Assembly: GCA_022661535.1 (NCBI GenBank)
Contig: JAKULF010000009.1
Coordinates: 1,860,001 to 1,924,000 of the forward strand
Source: Eutypa lata
Lineage: Eukaryota > Ascomycota > Sordariomycetes > Xylariales > Diatrypaceae
DNA length: 64,000 bases
Reading direction: 5' to 3'
Positions 26,384-37,463 of this stretch are shown in pieces. A model generated the notes under the pieces. The model was not told the origin of the DNA. It searched no databases and worked only from the letters and a program-made list of their open reading frames with translations. A program made the position numbers and the translations under genes. Numbering within the stretch: position 1 is the stretch's first letter; every line of letters starts with the position of its first letter.

Positions 26384-28247
26384 TATACAGAATCCCAAAT
26401 CATAATCCCGGGTGGGGTTCGCTTATGCCGCGCTCGCCGGCAGAATACACGGTGCTGGATTGTTTATTTCACATTCATCCAGAGGAAGTATAATCAAAGG
26501 AAGCATCTACGTATTAATTGCCAGCACCTCTCATATGTGCTATAGAGACATAGATACAGACCACCACAACCGTACTGAAAATCCACAGGTAGTGTAGTTT
26601 TCCTATGGAATGCATATCATTAGGGGCATATTTGCTATCCTGGCAAGATTGGGTAGCATCAAGTTATTCGATTATTACGAGAACACTGTACTCAGCATTT
26701 ACAAATACGGCAATTGGATGATTGGGTCCAAGCCTCACACTCCCGGGGATTGCCGTTCCGAACGGCCTAATTCTTAATCTTACAACACGGGATTATACTT
26801 GGCAAAACCATACTTTTAGGTGCAATACCTGGGCATTCAACATTTGTGCCCTACCCATCCAGCATGCGTACTAAACGGGATCCTAGATAGTAGATTTATC
26901 GTTTCCATCCGTTTCATACGCAAGTCTACTGTCATGACCATTCTCCTCGGCTGACTATGAATATTTTTAATCACAGCTGCCACTTACCTCACACTCTATC
27001 GCTATATTGCATGTACGCAAATCTCATGGGAAGATATGGCATGTAGGAGGAGCTAATAATCATCTGGCTATATTTATGCTCTGCTGGAAATATCTTAAGA
27101 TGCGATTCATACCTCATAGCTACATGGTGATCACCGGAACAAGTCTCATTTTCAATATGCTTCCGTAATGCACGCTCTAAAAATAGGGGCTTCTACTTAC
27201 AATAACACCATCCATAGTAAAACATTAAACTTCGAAATTCTAGTTCTATCACGTAAATTTATACATTATTAGATTTACTATTCTTATAACAAAGAACGTT
27301 AGAACTGCCTAGCTGTACAATTCTCCGAAAGTGAGAGTCTTATCAAAAGTTGCATATCATAGCTAACACGGGATATAAAAATGCTATTCTTAGATTATGT
27401 CCTTGAAGGCTTCTATGTCATGTCGAAACTTTAACGTAATTTCATTTCTATCTAGTTACTGGATTTAATATGAATATATCTCTCATGAAAAACTCGCTGC
27501 AAGAGTCTTCGAAAGGAAATCCGAGGACAAATAATTAATTTGAAGATCTTACGAAACTGGTCTGGTCTAACCTTTCTAGAGTTGTAAGTTTTACGGTTTC
27601 ATATTCGAACTTTATCGTCCCGTTTATTAGTCTAAGTAAAGATTGCAGTCTTCAAATTGCTAAGATGCAGTAAGACAAGACCCAATGTCTCCCAATATTG
27701 AGCTTTGCTAAACTAGAGGGGGGAATAGTCTTCCCTCCGGTAGTCACTATCGGTAATAATTCCCATGCCAGGTCTCTGCCTGAATTGAAACAACCCATAC
27801 CCCGCCGCAACAAGCTGATGGGAATGGTCACCTGAAAATCACACAAAGATAGATCGAGTCGGGCGCCAATATGAACGTACCTACAACACAGCGAGGACAG
27901 CACTAATTCCTACCTTGATATTATGCTCGGCGTAGACTGGAGAATTCAGCCGTTCGTTTATACCTTCACCTAGAAACAGTACATTGAGTGTCATATAGTA
28001 AGAGGTACTAATTACGTAGGCGTTAATTTGTTGATTTTATCATGCCAAATGATGTTTCCATTATCATTGAGATCAGAGCAATGAAACATTAGCGGCCAGA
28101 AGGCTAGAAACCCACTCAATCTCCTCTTTTTTCTTTTTTCTTTCTTTCAGCTACAGGAATTTGTACTGTATTTCTAATACTTACGATCAACGATCACCAA
28201 GGTGGTTCAGTCATCTAGGTGTTAAGCACATATAGTTATGCCTTAGC
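26384..28247. other. Gene-free region, 1.9 kb
   Basis: AT-rich, with only short frames. The 84-codon minus-strand frame at 27652..27903 has no recognisable domain. No RNA gene or repeat was seen. Confidence 0.5.
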
Positions 28248-28769
28248 TTAGACGTCCGCCTGGCGACTCTGTAGCTCAACTACTTCCTCGTGCAGTCGGG
28301 ACTTCAAGGCACCAAATAAATTCAGGGACATGAGCAGCCATCCCAAGACCAGAATACCGATTACTGTCGCAGCGATACCCTGAGATAGCCTCATCAGGTG
28401 TTCGAGGCCCCTCTCTTCGAAGAGCTTCCACCAGTTCGAGACATACACACTCACTGCTATTCCGAGCCCCATCACCGAAGCCCACGAAGATAATGCAAAG
28501 GCATACGCGATGCGATGCACGAGTCTCTTCTTGTGGGATGTGCTAACACTGACAGTGACGCTGTTCACGGCCGCTATCCCTGCCATCCCACACCAATAGC
28601 CATAGACGAGTTTCGCGTGTCTCACTTCATTTTCCATGTTGTGTCTCTCGAAGTACGGCCGTAGTTCATGGTTCGTGGCATGCGCGAAGTAACCGACGAC
28701 GATCACCTGGCAGATGAAGAAGAATGTGCTGATGAAGTCAAGCACTTGAAGGATGTGGTCGTACAACAT
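28248..28769 (-). CDS. Small four-helix membrane protein, function unknown
   Basis: The first in-frame ATG (28769) gives 173 aa; the open frame extends 13 codons upstream without an ATG, so a short upstream exon is possible. Four hydrophobic stretches can be seen: FISTFFFICQVIVVGYFA, GYWCGMAGIAAVNSVTVSV, AFALSSWASVMGLGIAVSV and GIAATVIGILVLGWLLMSL. The ends are polar, with an acidic/basic C-terminal helix (RLHEEVVELQSRQ). I do not recognise the family. Codon use and the regular spacing of the helices favour a real gene over a chance frame. It is divergent from the two-exon hydrophobic gene that follows. Confidence 0.6.
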   Translation of the reverse strand: MLYDHILQVLDFISTFFFICQVIVVGYFAHATNHELRPYFERHNMENEVRHAKLVYGYWCGMAGIAAVNSVTVSVSTSHKKRLVHRIAYAFALSSWASVMGLGIAVSVYVSNWWKLFEERGLEHLMRLSQGIAATVIGILVLGWLLMSLNLFGALKSRLHEEVVELQSRQADV

Positions 28770-28808
28770 CGATGCGATGTATATAGGATTCTTGGGAAGT
28801 GATGGCAA

Positions 28809-29671
28809 AATAATTTAAAAAAAATATGCTAGGCAACAGAAAGTGTATGGAGTCTTGCTTCGATAGAATAAAATGAGTCCAACACATGGTGTGGAATTGA
28901 TTATTATATAATTAAATAATTTACACAACAGCCCAAAGTGTTTCGGAAGCCAACTAGAGTATAGGAGTACGTTTTCCTAGCGTTGAATTGCATTGTTCGT
29001 GGATTGTTTTGCTGACATTGTTATTGATCTTGTCCTTTGTTCTCCCACACGAGGTTTCATTGATGGTGGAGTTGACGAATGTAAACAGTAAACTACAGGG
29101 TTTGAAATAAAGCGAACATGAAACGGACAGAATATGAATAGTATTTGTGTGTGAAAATAAAGGCTTAGTTTGTCAAGGTTGGAAAATTGGAACGGGGAGT
29201 ATGTCGCGTGGGTAGATGGCTGAGTAGAGTGCGCCACCCGCACTGCTCAGTTATATGCCTATAAAATAAATGTTGCTTTAAGTTTTGGTCGCGCTGAACT
29301 AACGCTGACGTTTGCCTGAACGAGGCTCGGATATGCATCGACATTGGTGATCGCACGAATACAAATCCCCTTATGAAGAGACACAGTATTCTACAGAAGA
29401 AATGATTATATAATATGATCTAATGCACAACGAATGACTGAATTGATTTATTTTTAAACATCTGGTGTCTATATACAAGACCTGCACACTCCGTATAAAG
29501 GACGCGGCTTATATGGCTCTTTCGTGGGAGGATGCGCTCCAGGCATCAGCTGTAGATCACTTGGTGTGTAGCCACGACCATAAATTTATTATATCAATGC
29601 TTATAATTCCACCAAATTTTCATTTCCTGAGGCTTGTCAATGTCCTATTTTTCATTATCACGACACAAAAA
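28809..29671. other. Intergenic between two divergent small membrane-protein genes
   Basis: AT-rich. It should hold both promoters. No other feature was recognised. Confidence 0.45.
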
Positions 29672-30270
29672 ATGACGCCTACATGGGAAATAGTTACTAT
29701 GGTCGAGTCGGCGCTAACCTGGGCAAGCTATAGCTTGCCTCCTGATATCCCCTCATTTATCAACGACTTAAGTGGTTTTCTCAATTCAAGCTGGGACACG
29801 CTGAATTCACTGCTCTCAGATGGACGTAGGTGATCTCCTAGTATAAACTCAACGTGACATGAGGATCAGTTGAAATGTCAAACAGACCCTTTGCTAACTC
29901 GAGTATAGAAGTCTACTGGGTGCTATTTGTATGGGTTCTCCTATTTACAACCTTTGTCACAACAGGACTATGCCAGGAGTATGGCCCATGTGGCGTCGTC
30001 TACGGTATGACAAGCACCACTTCCTACCTACCCACTCAAAGCGTCCCAACTTCAAATGGAAGGCTTGTTAGGCTTGTTTTCACTGACAAGCAAATAGGGG
30101 CACTTGTTGCGGTTTTCCAGGCAGCTATGTATGGCGGATTTTCCGGCGGGGCGGGATTCCTCAGTACGCTAGTTAGTGTAATAGCGTTAGGATGCATTTC
30201 ACCGGTGGCCACGAGCGTCGCGGTTGTGTTGGCAACTTTTCCTGCTTGGATACTATTTTGTTACGACTAG
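29672..30270 (+). CDS. Hypothetical hydrophobic protein, two exons
   Basis: The first frame (from ATG 29672, MTPTWEIVTMVESALTW) reaches a donor GTAGGT at about 29826. A 45-nt intron ending in GATCAG joins it in phase to LEMSNRPFANSSIEVYW, giving about 180 aa. Exon 2 has a strong membrane segment (VYWVLFVWVLLFTTFVTTG), a Cys pair (CQEYGPCG), a Thr/Ser/Pro-rich loop and two further hydrophobic stretches rich in Gly and Ala, ending at TAG 30268..30270. I recognise no family. Hydrophobic composition can arise by chance in AT-rich DNA, so the model is tentative; the in-phase splice and shared hydrophobicity of both exons are the support. Confidence 0.4.
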
Positions 30271-30999
30271 GACTGGTCGTGGATATTCATATCTCTGGAA
30301 GCTATGGCGAAGTCTCAATCGAACAGTTCAATTATATAGGTGGTGAATTAAGCTGGCCTGCACACGGCTCATGAGGGCAGTATTATATCGGAAATTTTTC
30401 CAACATAAGTTAAGTTTTCCCTTAACTAAGTATCAAAGAGCTAAATCTAGAAAATAGAATGGATTATTTCGTAAGGGGTCTCTATCTAACCTCTAAGTCC
30501 CATTCCCGAATATTCAATATGCCCCACTAACACAACGCCATGGGAAGCCTTCTAGCCAATCATCGAAGCTTACATACCTAATGTTGCCTTTTCATACAGG
30601 CGTTCGACCGATTGGTGTACCTTGAGATTCAATAAATTCGCACAGCATTTATTCAGGTCGTTTTGATGTTGTATCAAGTTGACGTGAAGATATTCTATCC
30701 GCTATAATAATGGCTCGCGCACGAATCACATGCAAAATTAAGAAACACATGTGCTTTGTAAGAGAGCATCAAAAAGGTCAAACGACTATGACCCCCATAT
30801 GATGTAATTGACAAGGGTAGTAATCTCGATCTTGGCACCACCTCGGGCCTTCAAAAATTGTCTACGAGCGCCTTTAAAATGAAAATAAATAATAGAAAGC
30901 TGATCCATTGAGATCCTCTCTAGATCTAATTGCATTATTCTCCTGAAGTTCTTTCTTTATCTGATTTTCTGTGTGTGTTTTCTGAGAGAGTCCTACAAT
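30271..30999. other. Intergenic, 730 bp
   Basis: Promoter side of the flavin monooxygenase gene; pyrimidine-rich shortly before its ATG. Nothing else was recognised. Confidence 0.5.
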
Positions 31000-32693
31000 A
31001 TGACTTCTCAATCGCGGGTTCATAACCCTCTGTTTCACCCGTTTCTCTTCATTTACCAGCTATGGCAATGGGTGGTGGATTTGATTCTTTCTCCGAACCC
31101 CCCAGAACCGCACCAGCACCTCGGTCGACCTAAGATTGCTGTCATAGGCGCAGGTATTACGGGCGTTACGTCCGCCTCCCATTGCATTGGTCATGGGTTC
31201 GACGTCGTTATCTTCGAAGCGGGTAGTGAAGAAAACATCGGCGGGATATGGAGTGTAAGTGATCGAACAACTGAAAATAACGAAGAAATGAATGTGAATG
31301 CTAACTGTGGGACTTCAGAAAGTGAATAACACATCAAGCCTGCAAATCCACTCTCTTACGTACAGGTTCCATCCTTCCGTCAAGTGGGAGCAGGGGTATC
31401 CGGACCGCCAGCAGATCGTCAGCCAAGTGAAGCAGATCTGGAAGAAATACGGCCTAGACACGAGAACGAAATTCAACACGAAAGTAGACAAGGTATACCA
31501 GGACGAAAAGGGGCGCTGGATCATCAATGACCCCTCCAATGGCCACTTTGAGGGCCTCATTGCAGCCGTCGGTACTTGTGGTGATCCTAAGATGCCCCAT
31601 ATGGACGGGATGGACAAATTCAAGGGATCCGTGTACCACTCCAGTGATTTAACTGGGTAAGTAGCACATACATATCTCTCCCCCCATTAGAAGGCACTCC
31701 GGTTGGTTGGTACCTAACAAGCTTCACAGCAAGGACGCCCAAGACAAAACCATGATCGTGATCGGCGGCGGCGCCAGCGCCGTCGAGGCCCTGGAATACG
31801 CAGCAGACGAGGGGGCCAGGAAGACGTACATCCTCTCGCGCAGCGACAAGTGGATCATACCACGGCACGCGATCGTCGACATGCTGCTCTCGCTAAATAT
31901 CTGGGGGCAGGAGACCACGCTGTCGTGGATCCCAGAGAAACTACTGAAGAAGTTCTTCTACCGCGACCTAGAAGACCTCGCACCAAGCGGCAAGGGTGTC
32001 TTCGAGGAGACCCCCATGGTGAACTCGGACGTGATGGACAAGCTGCGGTCGGGCGAGGCCGAGTGGGTGCGCTGCGACATTGAGGGCTTCTCGGAGAAGG
32101 GCGTCATCGTCAACCAGAGGGACAAAGGGACGCCGAAAGGGGGCCCCGGGCGTCATCGCGTCCTAGAAGGGGATATGGTCGTCCTGGCAACGGGGTACAA
32201 GAGGCCGTCGCTCGACTTCCTCCCCGAGAGCTGCTTCGAGGAGCCCTACGGACCCCCGAACTGGTACCTGCAGGTGTTCCCGCCACCGCACCCGTCCGTC
32301 TCGGCCGTCAACTGCACGTACGTCAACGCCATTGGTACCGTGGGAAATTGGCACATCGGAATCTACACGCGGATCCTGCTGATGTTCCTCGTCGATCCGC
32401 TGGCGCGGCCCTCGCAGGCCTGGATGGACCGATGGATCGACATGACGCGGCTCCTGAAGGCCACGGCCCCCACGGGTGCCTTCGACTTCTTCACGTACCT
32501 CGAGCTGCTCTGGTGGTTCGTCTTCTGCGTCGCCTTTAACCCCTTCCGCTGGAAGTGGGCGTTCTTCGTCTTCTTCGGCCTGGGCTTTGCGCTGCCGAAG
32601 CGGGTCGTCGGTGCTGAGGATCGCGTGAGGAATGGGTTGGGGGTCGGGACGAGCGATGAGAATGAGGGCAAGGATACTGGGAAGAGTGTTTAA
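31000..32693 (+). CDS. Flavin-containing monooxygenase (FMO-like), three exons
   Basis: Exons 31000..31254, 31319..31656 and 31730..32693 give 518 aa. The ATG at 31000 is the first in frame; the frame extends upstream only with GTG. The FAD Rossmann motif is VIGAGITGVTSAS (about residues 48-60) followed by FEAGSEENIGGIW. The class B monooxygenase fingerprint F-x-G-x3-H appears as FKGSVYHSSDL, the NADPH-binding motif as IGGGASAVEAL and the downstream ATGY as VVLATGYKRP. Two aromatic/hydrophobic stretches near the N-terminus (PLFHPFLFIYQLWQWVVDLI) and C-terminus (FTYLELLWWFVFCVAFNPF) suggest membrane association. Such enzymes use FAD and NADPH to oxygenate N- or S-containing or ketone substrates. 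The substrate is unknown. It converges on the Lcp5 gene with a 251-bp gap. Confidence 0.92.
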
Positions 32694-32944
32694 GGGTAGG
32701 GAGATGGACTGTGGATGATTTGGGGGGTGGATGAAAGAAGCATTTTTATTTTCATGACTGTTGAGCGACATAGTTAGGGTTGACCCGAAAAACAAAGATC
32801 GTAATTAGATTCAGTTTCGCATAGCGAGCTTCAGGTTCGAGTTTAGAAAAATGGCGCCTGGTATGTAGGTACCATGAGGATAGTATACTGCAGATATAGA
32901 GTATCGATAAATATCTTGTAACTTCTCAACTTATACAGTCACTA

Positions 32945-34126
32945 CTACCTCTTTCCCCTATCTCTCCTCCCACCTTCCATTACCTTGACCTTCTTATTAA
33001 ACCTCTCCCCAATCTCCCTTGTCCCCTCATTCAAGCCGCTCCCACGCGCACTATCCATCGTATCGCGGCCACGCTTCCGACTCTTTTCCAACAATGCCTT
33101 CGTGCCACCACGACCACCACCAGCAGCGCCGGGCTTCCGCCCGGTCATGCGCGCGACGCGATCCGCGCCGGCGCCGAGCTCGCGCCACTCCTCGCCCCCG
33201 AAGGACATCTTGGAGCCCTGGCCCTCGGCGCGCGCCTTGCGCGCCCGCTCCTTCTTGCTCTCCTTGGGCAGGCGCACGAAGTTGGACTCCTCGTAGTCGC
33301 GGCGCCGGTCCTCCTCGGCCCGCTGCGCCGCCGTCTTCACGCCGCGCCCGCGCCGCACGATGTCCGCGCCCACGCTCGGCATGGCCAGGGGCGCTGATGA
33401 CAGCTCGTGCGATACGTACTCGTCCATCGTGGCGGATTTCGTGGGACGCGCGGCCCGCTCTCTTCGGTCGGAGAAGGGCGTCGTCGTCGTGGGCATTGCC
33501 GTTGGTGTGATTTTGGGCGGGCGGTACACGCCGGTCTTGTCGTCGCCCCCGCTACTGCTGCCCTTGGACGCGGATATGCCGATCGGGTTCTTCATGGGGA
33601 TGAAGCCGTGCGCACCGGGGGCATAGTTCTTGGCTGCTGCTAGGTCCTTCGTTGGCCTGTTTTCTAGGCCGTCTTCCTCTTCCTCCTCCTCGCCCTCAGA
33701 GCCAGACTCAAATTCATCCTCACGCGCTTTCTTCGCTTTGCGTAACACTTCGGCCTGCTGCGCACTGCGATCCGAGTTGTCGGCTGCGCGCAGGATCTTG
33801 TCAAGCTGGAAGCGCAGTTTCTCCTCGAGCGGTCGGACGCCCTTCTCTAGGTAGAGGCGTAACTCGACCAGCTTCTTGACGACAGTTTCCGATAGGTCGT
33901 CGGATTTTGAGGAGGAGTGCCCGTTCTTCGCGTTGCGGATCTTCAACAGGATGAGAAAGACGAGGTTCTGAAGGTACGAGAGCAGAAGCTCGTTCTTGAC
34001 ATCGAGGAGGGAGACGCCGTCTTTGTTGGATTCGATACTGGCCAGTTTGGGGGTCGCTTCGAGGGCCGAGTTGAGAGACTGTGATAATGTGTCCAGCAAA
34101 GCTGGCAGTGAAGTGTGAACTGCCAT
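32945..34126 (-). CDS. Lcp5/neuroguidin-type U3 snoRNP-associated protein
   Basis: An uninterrupted 393-aa frame starts at ATG 34126. Residues 10-110 form the Sas10/Utp3/C1D domain (LLDVKNELLLSYLQNLVFLI, then LVELRLYLEKGVRPLEEKLR). Next come an acidic run (EGEEEEEEDG) and the family's YAPGAHGFIPMKNP/YRPPKITPT block. The Arg/Lys-rich C-terminus (RGTKALLEKSRKRGRD, FNKKVKV) fits nucleolar location. Yeast Lcp5 is a U3 snoRNP-associated factor needed for early pre-18S rRNA cleavages. The C-terminal half is GC-rich. It is a housekeeping gene, divergent from the TM9 gene over a shared 781-bp upstream region. Confidence 0.9.
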   Translation of the reverse strand: MAVHTSLPALLDTLSQSLNSALEATPKLASIESNKDGVSLLDVKNELLLSYLQNLVFLILLKIRNAKNGHSSSKSDDLSETVVKKLVELRLYLEKGVRPLEEKLRFQLDKILRAADNSDRSAQQAEVLRKAKKAREDEFESGSEGEEEEEEDGLENRPTKDLAAAKNYAPGAHGFIPMKNPIGISASKGSSSGGDDKTGVYRPPKITPTAMPTTTTPFSDRRERAARPTKSATMDEYVSHELSSAPLAMPSVGADIVRRGRGVKTAAQRAEEDRRRDYEESNFVRLPKESKKERARKARAEGQGSKMSFGGEEWRELGAGADRVARMTGRKPGAAGGGRGGTKALLEKSRKRGRDTMDSARGSGLNEGTREIGERFNKKVKVMEGGRRDRGKR

Positions 34127-34907
34127 TGTTGTGTTCTTTAAATTGTTAGTTAGAAGAGTGAATGAAACTCCAAGTCCAACAACAGGTAACTTTTCAATGG
34201 ACTAGAAAATTATTTTGGAGACTCCGATAACGATAGTTGATAAGAGATAAGATAAGACCCAGCTAGGTACTGAAACAGATGGGAAGCAGCACAGCATCTA
34301 GAATGCCTTGCAGCTTCAGGTACGTATACTTACCGGAGTATTAATCCCTGTAATATCCGTGATGACGATGTTTGGGACAGCTGGCAACCTGGAAAGATCT
34401 GATACCGACATTAGGTAAAACTTTCCCTACGGGCAGCAAAAGCTCCTGAAATTAGAACTAAGCTAAGGCTTGCTAAGGCTACCTAGTACAGCTGTAACTT
34501 CTACAAGGTTGGACGAATTTCGTGAGGCTAAGCAACCATAACCCATACGTACATACACACATAGCAACAACATTTTTACTAAATCTCACCTTTTGTCTAT
34601 GACATCTCTAGGCAGATGCTTTTCAACACATTGAGCTTAGAAGTTTCTTGATTCAATATCCCATCAAAAATCAGAAATCCGACATATCATTGTTCTGGTG
34701 CCTATCAATTTATTTTATTTTTAATTTTTTTGTACACAAACACCATCATAAACAAGGCCGCGCCATTGCGCTTCGAATCCCATGCCAGCTCGTCCGTGTC
34801 CTCCGATTAACGTAAGTTAGAACAAATACCACCTAGCATTTAGTCATCCTTTAGATGATCATCTCGATTAAGTTTACTAACGCCGTCGAAAAATCATAAT
34901 AGTTAAT
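34127..34907. promoter_or_regulatory. Shared divergent promoter region of the Lcp5 and TM9 genes
   Basis: The 781 bp between the two start codons contain no gene. Two conserved housekeeping genes are transcribed away from it, so it should hold both promoters. A T-rich tract lies near 34711-34731. Confidence 0.5.
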
Positions 34908-36935
34908 ATGAAATACAAGATGATGGCGCCTTCGACGGCGCTTCTGTCTACAGCCCTCCTCGCCCTTCCTCAACTTACAGCCGCCTTTTATCTCCCTGGC
35001 GTCGCACCAACCTCTTATAAGCCCGGCGATGTCGTACCTTTAAACGTCAATAGCGTAAAGCCTGTCGCCGCTCAGCAAGATGCCTTGTTACATTCCGTCA
35101 TGTCATACGACTACTACCACGAGAAATTCCACTTCTGTCAACCTGCCGAGGGTCCCCAATATGTCTCGGAGAGCCTGGGAAGCATTCTCTTCGGCGATAG
35201 GATAATGTCCTCGCCCTTCGAATTGCGCATGGCTCAGAACGAGACGTGTAAACAGTTATGCGAAACTGCATATGACCGGTCATCCGCCCATTTCGTCAAC
35301 AAGCGCATCCTGAAGGGATACGCGCTGAACTGGCTAGTCGATGGGCTCCCGGCCGGCCAGCAGATCATCGACGAGCTCACCCAGAGCACCTTCTACAGCC
35401 CAGGATTTGCTATCGGCTCGACCTCTGGCAGCGAGAACGACCCCGAACCCCAGGTTTTTTTCAACAACCACTACGATATTCTCGTCGAGTACCATGCCGT
35501 CAACGGAAATGAGGACCAATTGAGGGTCGTTGGTGTCATCGTCCAGCCGAGCTCCAAAGCGTACGATGGAAATCCCGATTGTGGGGATAACCACTCGCCT
35601 ATCATACTCGACGAGGAAAAGGATGCTGAAACCAAGGTTCAGTTCACTTACAGCGTATACTGGGCTGAGTCGAATACCGCGTGGGCTACTCGATGGGACA
35701 AGTACTTGCACGTCTTCGACCCCAAGATCCACTGGTTCTCCCTTATCAACTCGGCTGTCGTTGTGGTTTTCTTGACTGTTACTGTCAGTTCAGTTCTCTT
35801 CCGGGCCTTGAAGAAGGATATTGCTAGGTACAATCGCCTGGACGCGATCAACCTTGACGATCTGTCGGGTACGTCCGCTCTCGATGACGGTGTTCAGGAG
35901 GACTCGGGCTGGAAGCTAGTCCACGGCGATGTCTTCCGTACTCCATCGCACCCTCTCTTGTTATCCATCTTCCTCGGTAATGGCGCACAGCTGTTCGTCA
36001 TTGCAGGTCTTACCATCTGCTTCGCTCTACTAGGTTTCTTGTCACCATCGAACAGGGGTTCTCTAGGAACTATAATCATGTTCCTCTACACCCTTCTCAG
36101 TTTCGTCGGAGGCTACGTCTCGGCGAGAGTATACAAGTCTATGGGTGGCGAGAAGTGGAAACTCAACATCTCCCTAACCCCCATTCTCGTTCCGGGCATC
36201 GTCTTTGGAACCTTCTTTTTACTCAACTTGTTCTTATGGGCGAATAGCGCATCTGGTGCTGTCCCATTTACAACCATGCTGGTCATCGTCGCCATCTGGT
36301 TTGTCATTTCCGTGCCCCTCTCTGTTGCCGGTTCTTGGCTTGGCTTCCGCGCCCAGCCCGTTCAACCCCCCGTGCGAACCAACCAGATCCCCCGCCAGAT
36401 CCCGCCGACCACGACCTACCTCAAGCCGCTGCCTAGCATGCTGCTCGTGGGCATCCTGCCGTTCGGCGCTATCTTCGTCGAGCTGTACTTCATCATGAGC
36501 TCGATCTGGTTTAGCAAGATCTACTACATGTTCGGCTTCCTGTTCCTCTGCTACGGCCTGATGATCATTACGTGCGCCGCGGTTACGGTCCTGATGGTGT
36601 ACTTCCTGCTGTGCGCCGAGAACTACCACTGGCAGTGGAGATCCTTCCTGGCCGCCGGCATGAGCGCCGGGTACATCTTCGCTAATGCCCTGATATACCT
36701 CATCAGCAAGCTCTCGCTCAGCGGCCTGGCTGGCGTTGTTTTGTATACCGGATACAGCGCTCTACTCTCGTTCCTCTTCTTCGTCCTAACGGGTATGTAT
36801 TCTAATTCTTTTTTCTAATTCCGCCTCGCCCCTTTTTTCTGAGGTCTAGCATTAACTTCTGCATTAGGCTCCATTGGGTTCTTCTCTAGTTGGTGGTTCG
36901 TGCACAAGATCTACGGTTCTATCAAGATCGATTAA
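34908..36935 (+). CDS. Transmembrane 9 superfamily (EMP70) protein
   Basis: Two exons, 34908..36792 and 36868..36935, encode 650 aa. An N-terminal signal sequence (ALLSTALLALPQLTAAFYLPG) is followed by the luminal domain with paired Cys residues (FCQPAEG, CKQLCETAY), SVYWAESNTAWATRWDKYL and then nine membrane segments (SLINSAVVVVFLTVTVSSVL onward). The small second exon adds GSIGFFSSWWFVHKIYGSIK plus ID. That ending is the family's conserved C-terminus with a COPI/Golgi-retention K-x-D type signal. TM9 proteins (yeast Emp70/Tmn) sit in Golgi and endosomes and affect sorting, adhesion and copper or nutrient handling. Alternative ATGs lie four and five codons in. Confidence 0.95.
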
Positions 36936-37433
36936 ACTCCGCGCTTAATGCAGATTGTTATTCGTGCGTGCGCATATGTATGGTCGCGTTAGGAACGCCG
37001 TCCGTTCTCTCGCGGGAATTCCTGCGATTAGAAGGAGGCCCACATAAAGAAGAAGAAAGCCTTGTATTACCACCACCACATTCCTGCTTTATCGTCTTGT
37101 GCTGTATGAACAGAATGTCCGAGGAAAAAGAAAAGAAGAAAAAGAGGCCATAGCCCCCCAAATGGAAGAATGCAGACGGGCAAGCAACATGTGAAACGAA
37201 AATGACGGTAATAGGGTGGGTGTAAACCCTGTCAGGAAGCGAAGAAGGGATGTTTCTCTGGTCATGCCATGGGGTGAACCGGCGTTTTGTGGAAAACACC
37301 GCCACGGTGATTGATGATGATAGGGGCTTTTTCCTTTATTTTCTCTCCCGCTTGGCGTTGGGATGTTCACCTACCTACCTACTTGTATATATATGTGTGT
37401 GTGTTATCGAGTCCCGGCAAGGCGGCTCCTCAT

Positions 37434-37463
37434 TGGCGAGTAAGCAATTGGCGAGTAAGCATG
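37434..37463 (+). repeat. Short tandem duplication (TTGGCGAGTAAGCA twice)
   Basis: Two adjacent copies of a 14-bp unit separated by one base are directly visible. It lies about 500 bp downstream of the TM9 gene and is probably replication slippage. Confidence 0.8.

Noticed and set aside
30973..30999. Upstream extension of the flavin monooxygenase frame
   Set aside because: It begins with GTG, not ATG; the first ATG at 31000 is used instead. The same reasoning moved the starts of the deacetylase, VAO-type oxidase, four-helix protein and NAMPT pseudogene downstream.
33019..33879. Plus-strand frames opposite the Lcp5 gene
   Set aside because: Ser/Arg/Pro-rich shadows of the minus-strand coding sequence.
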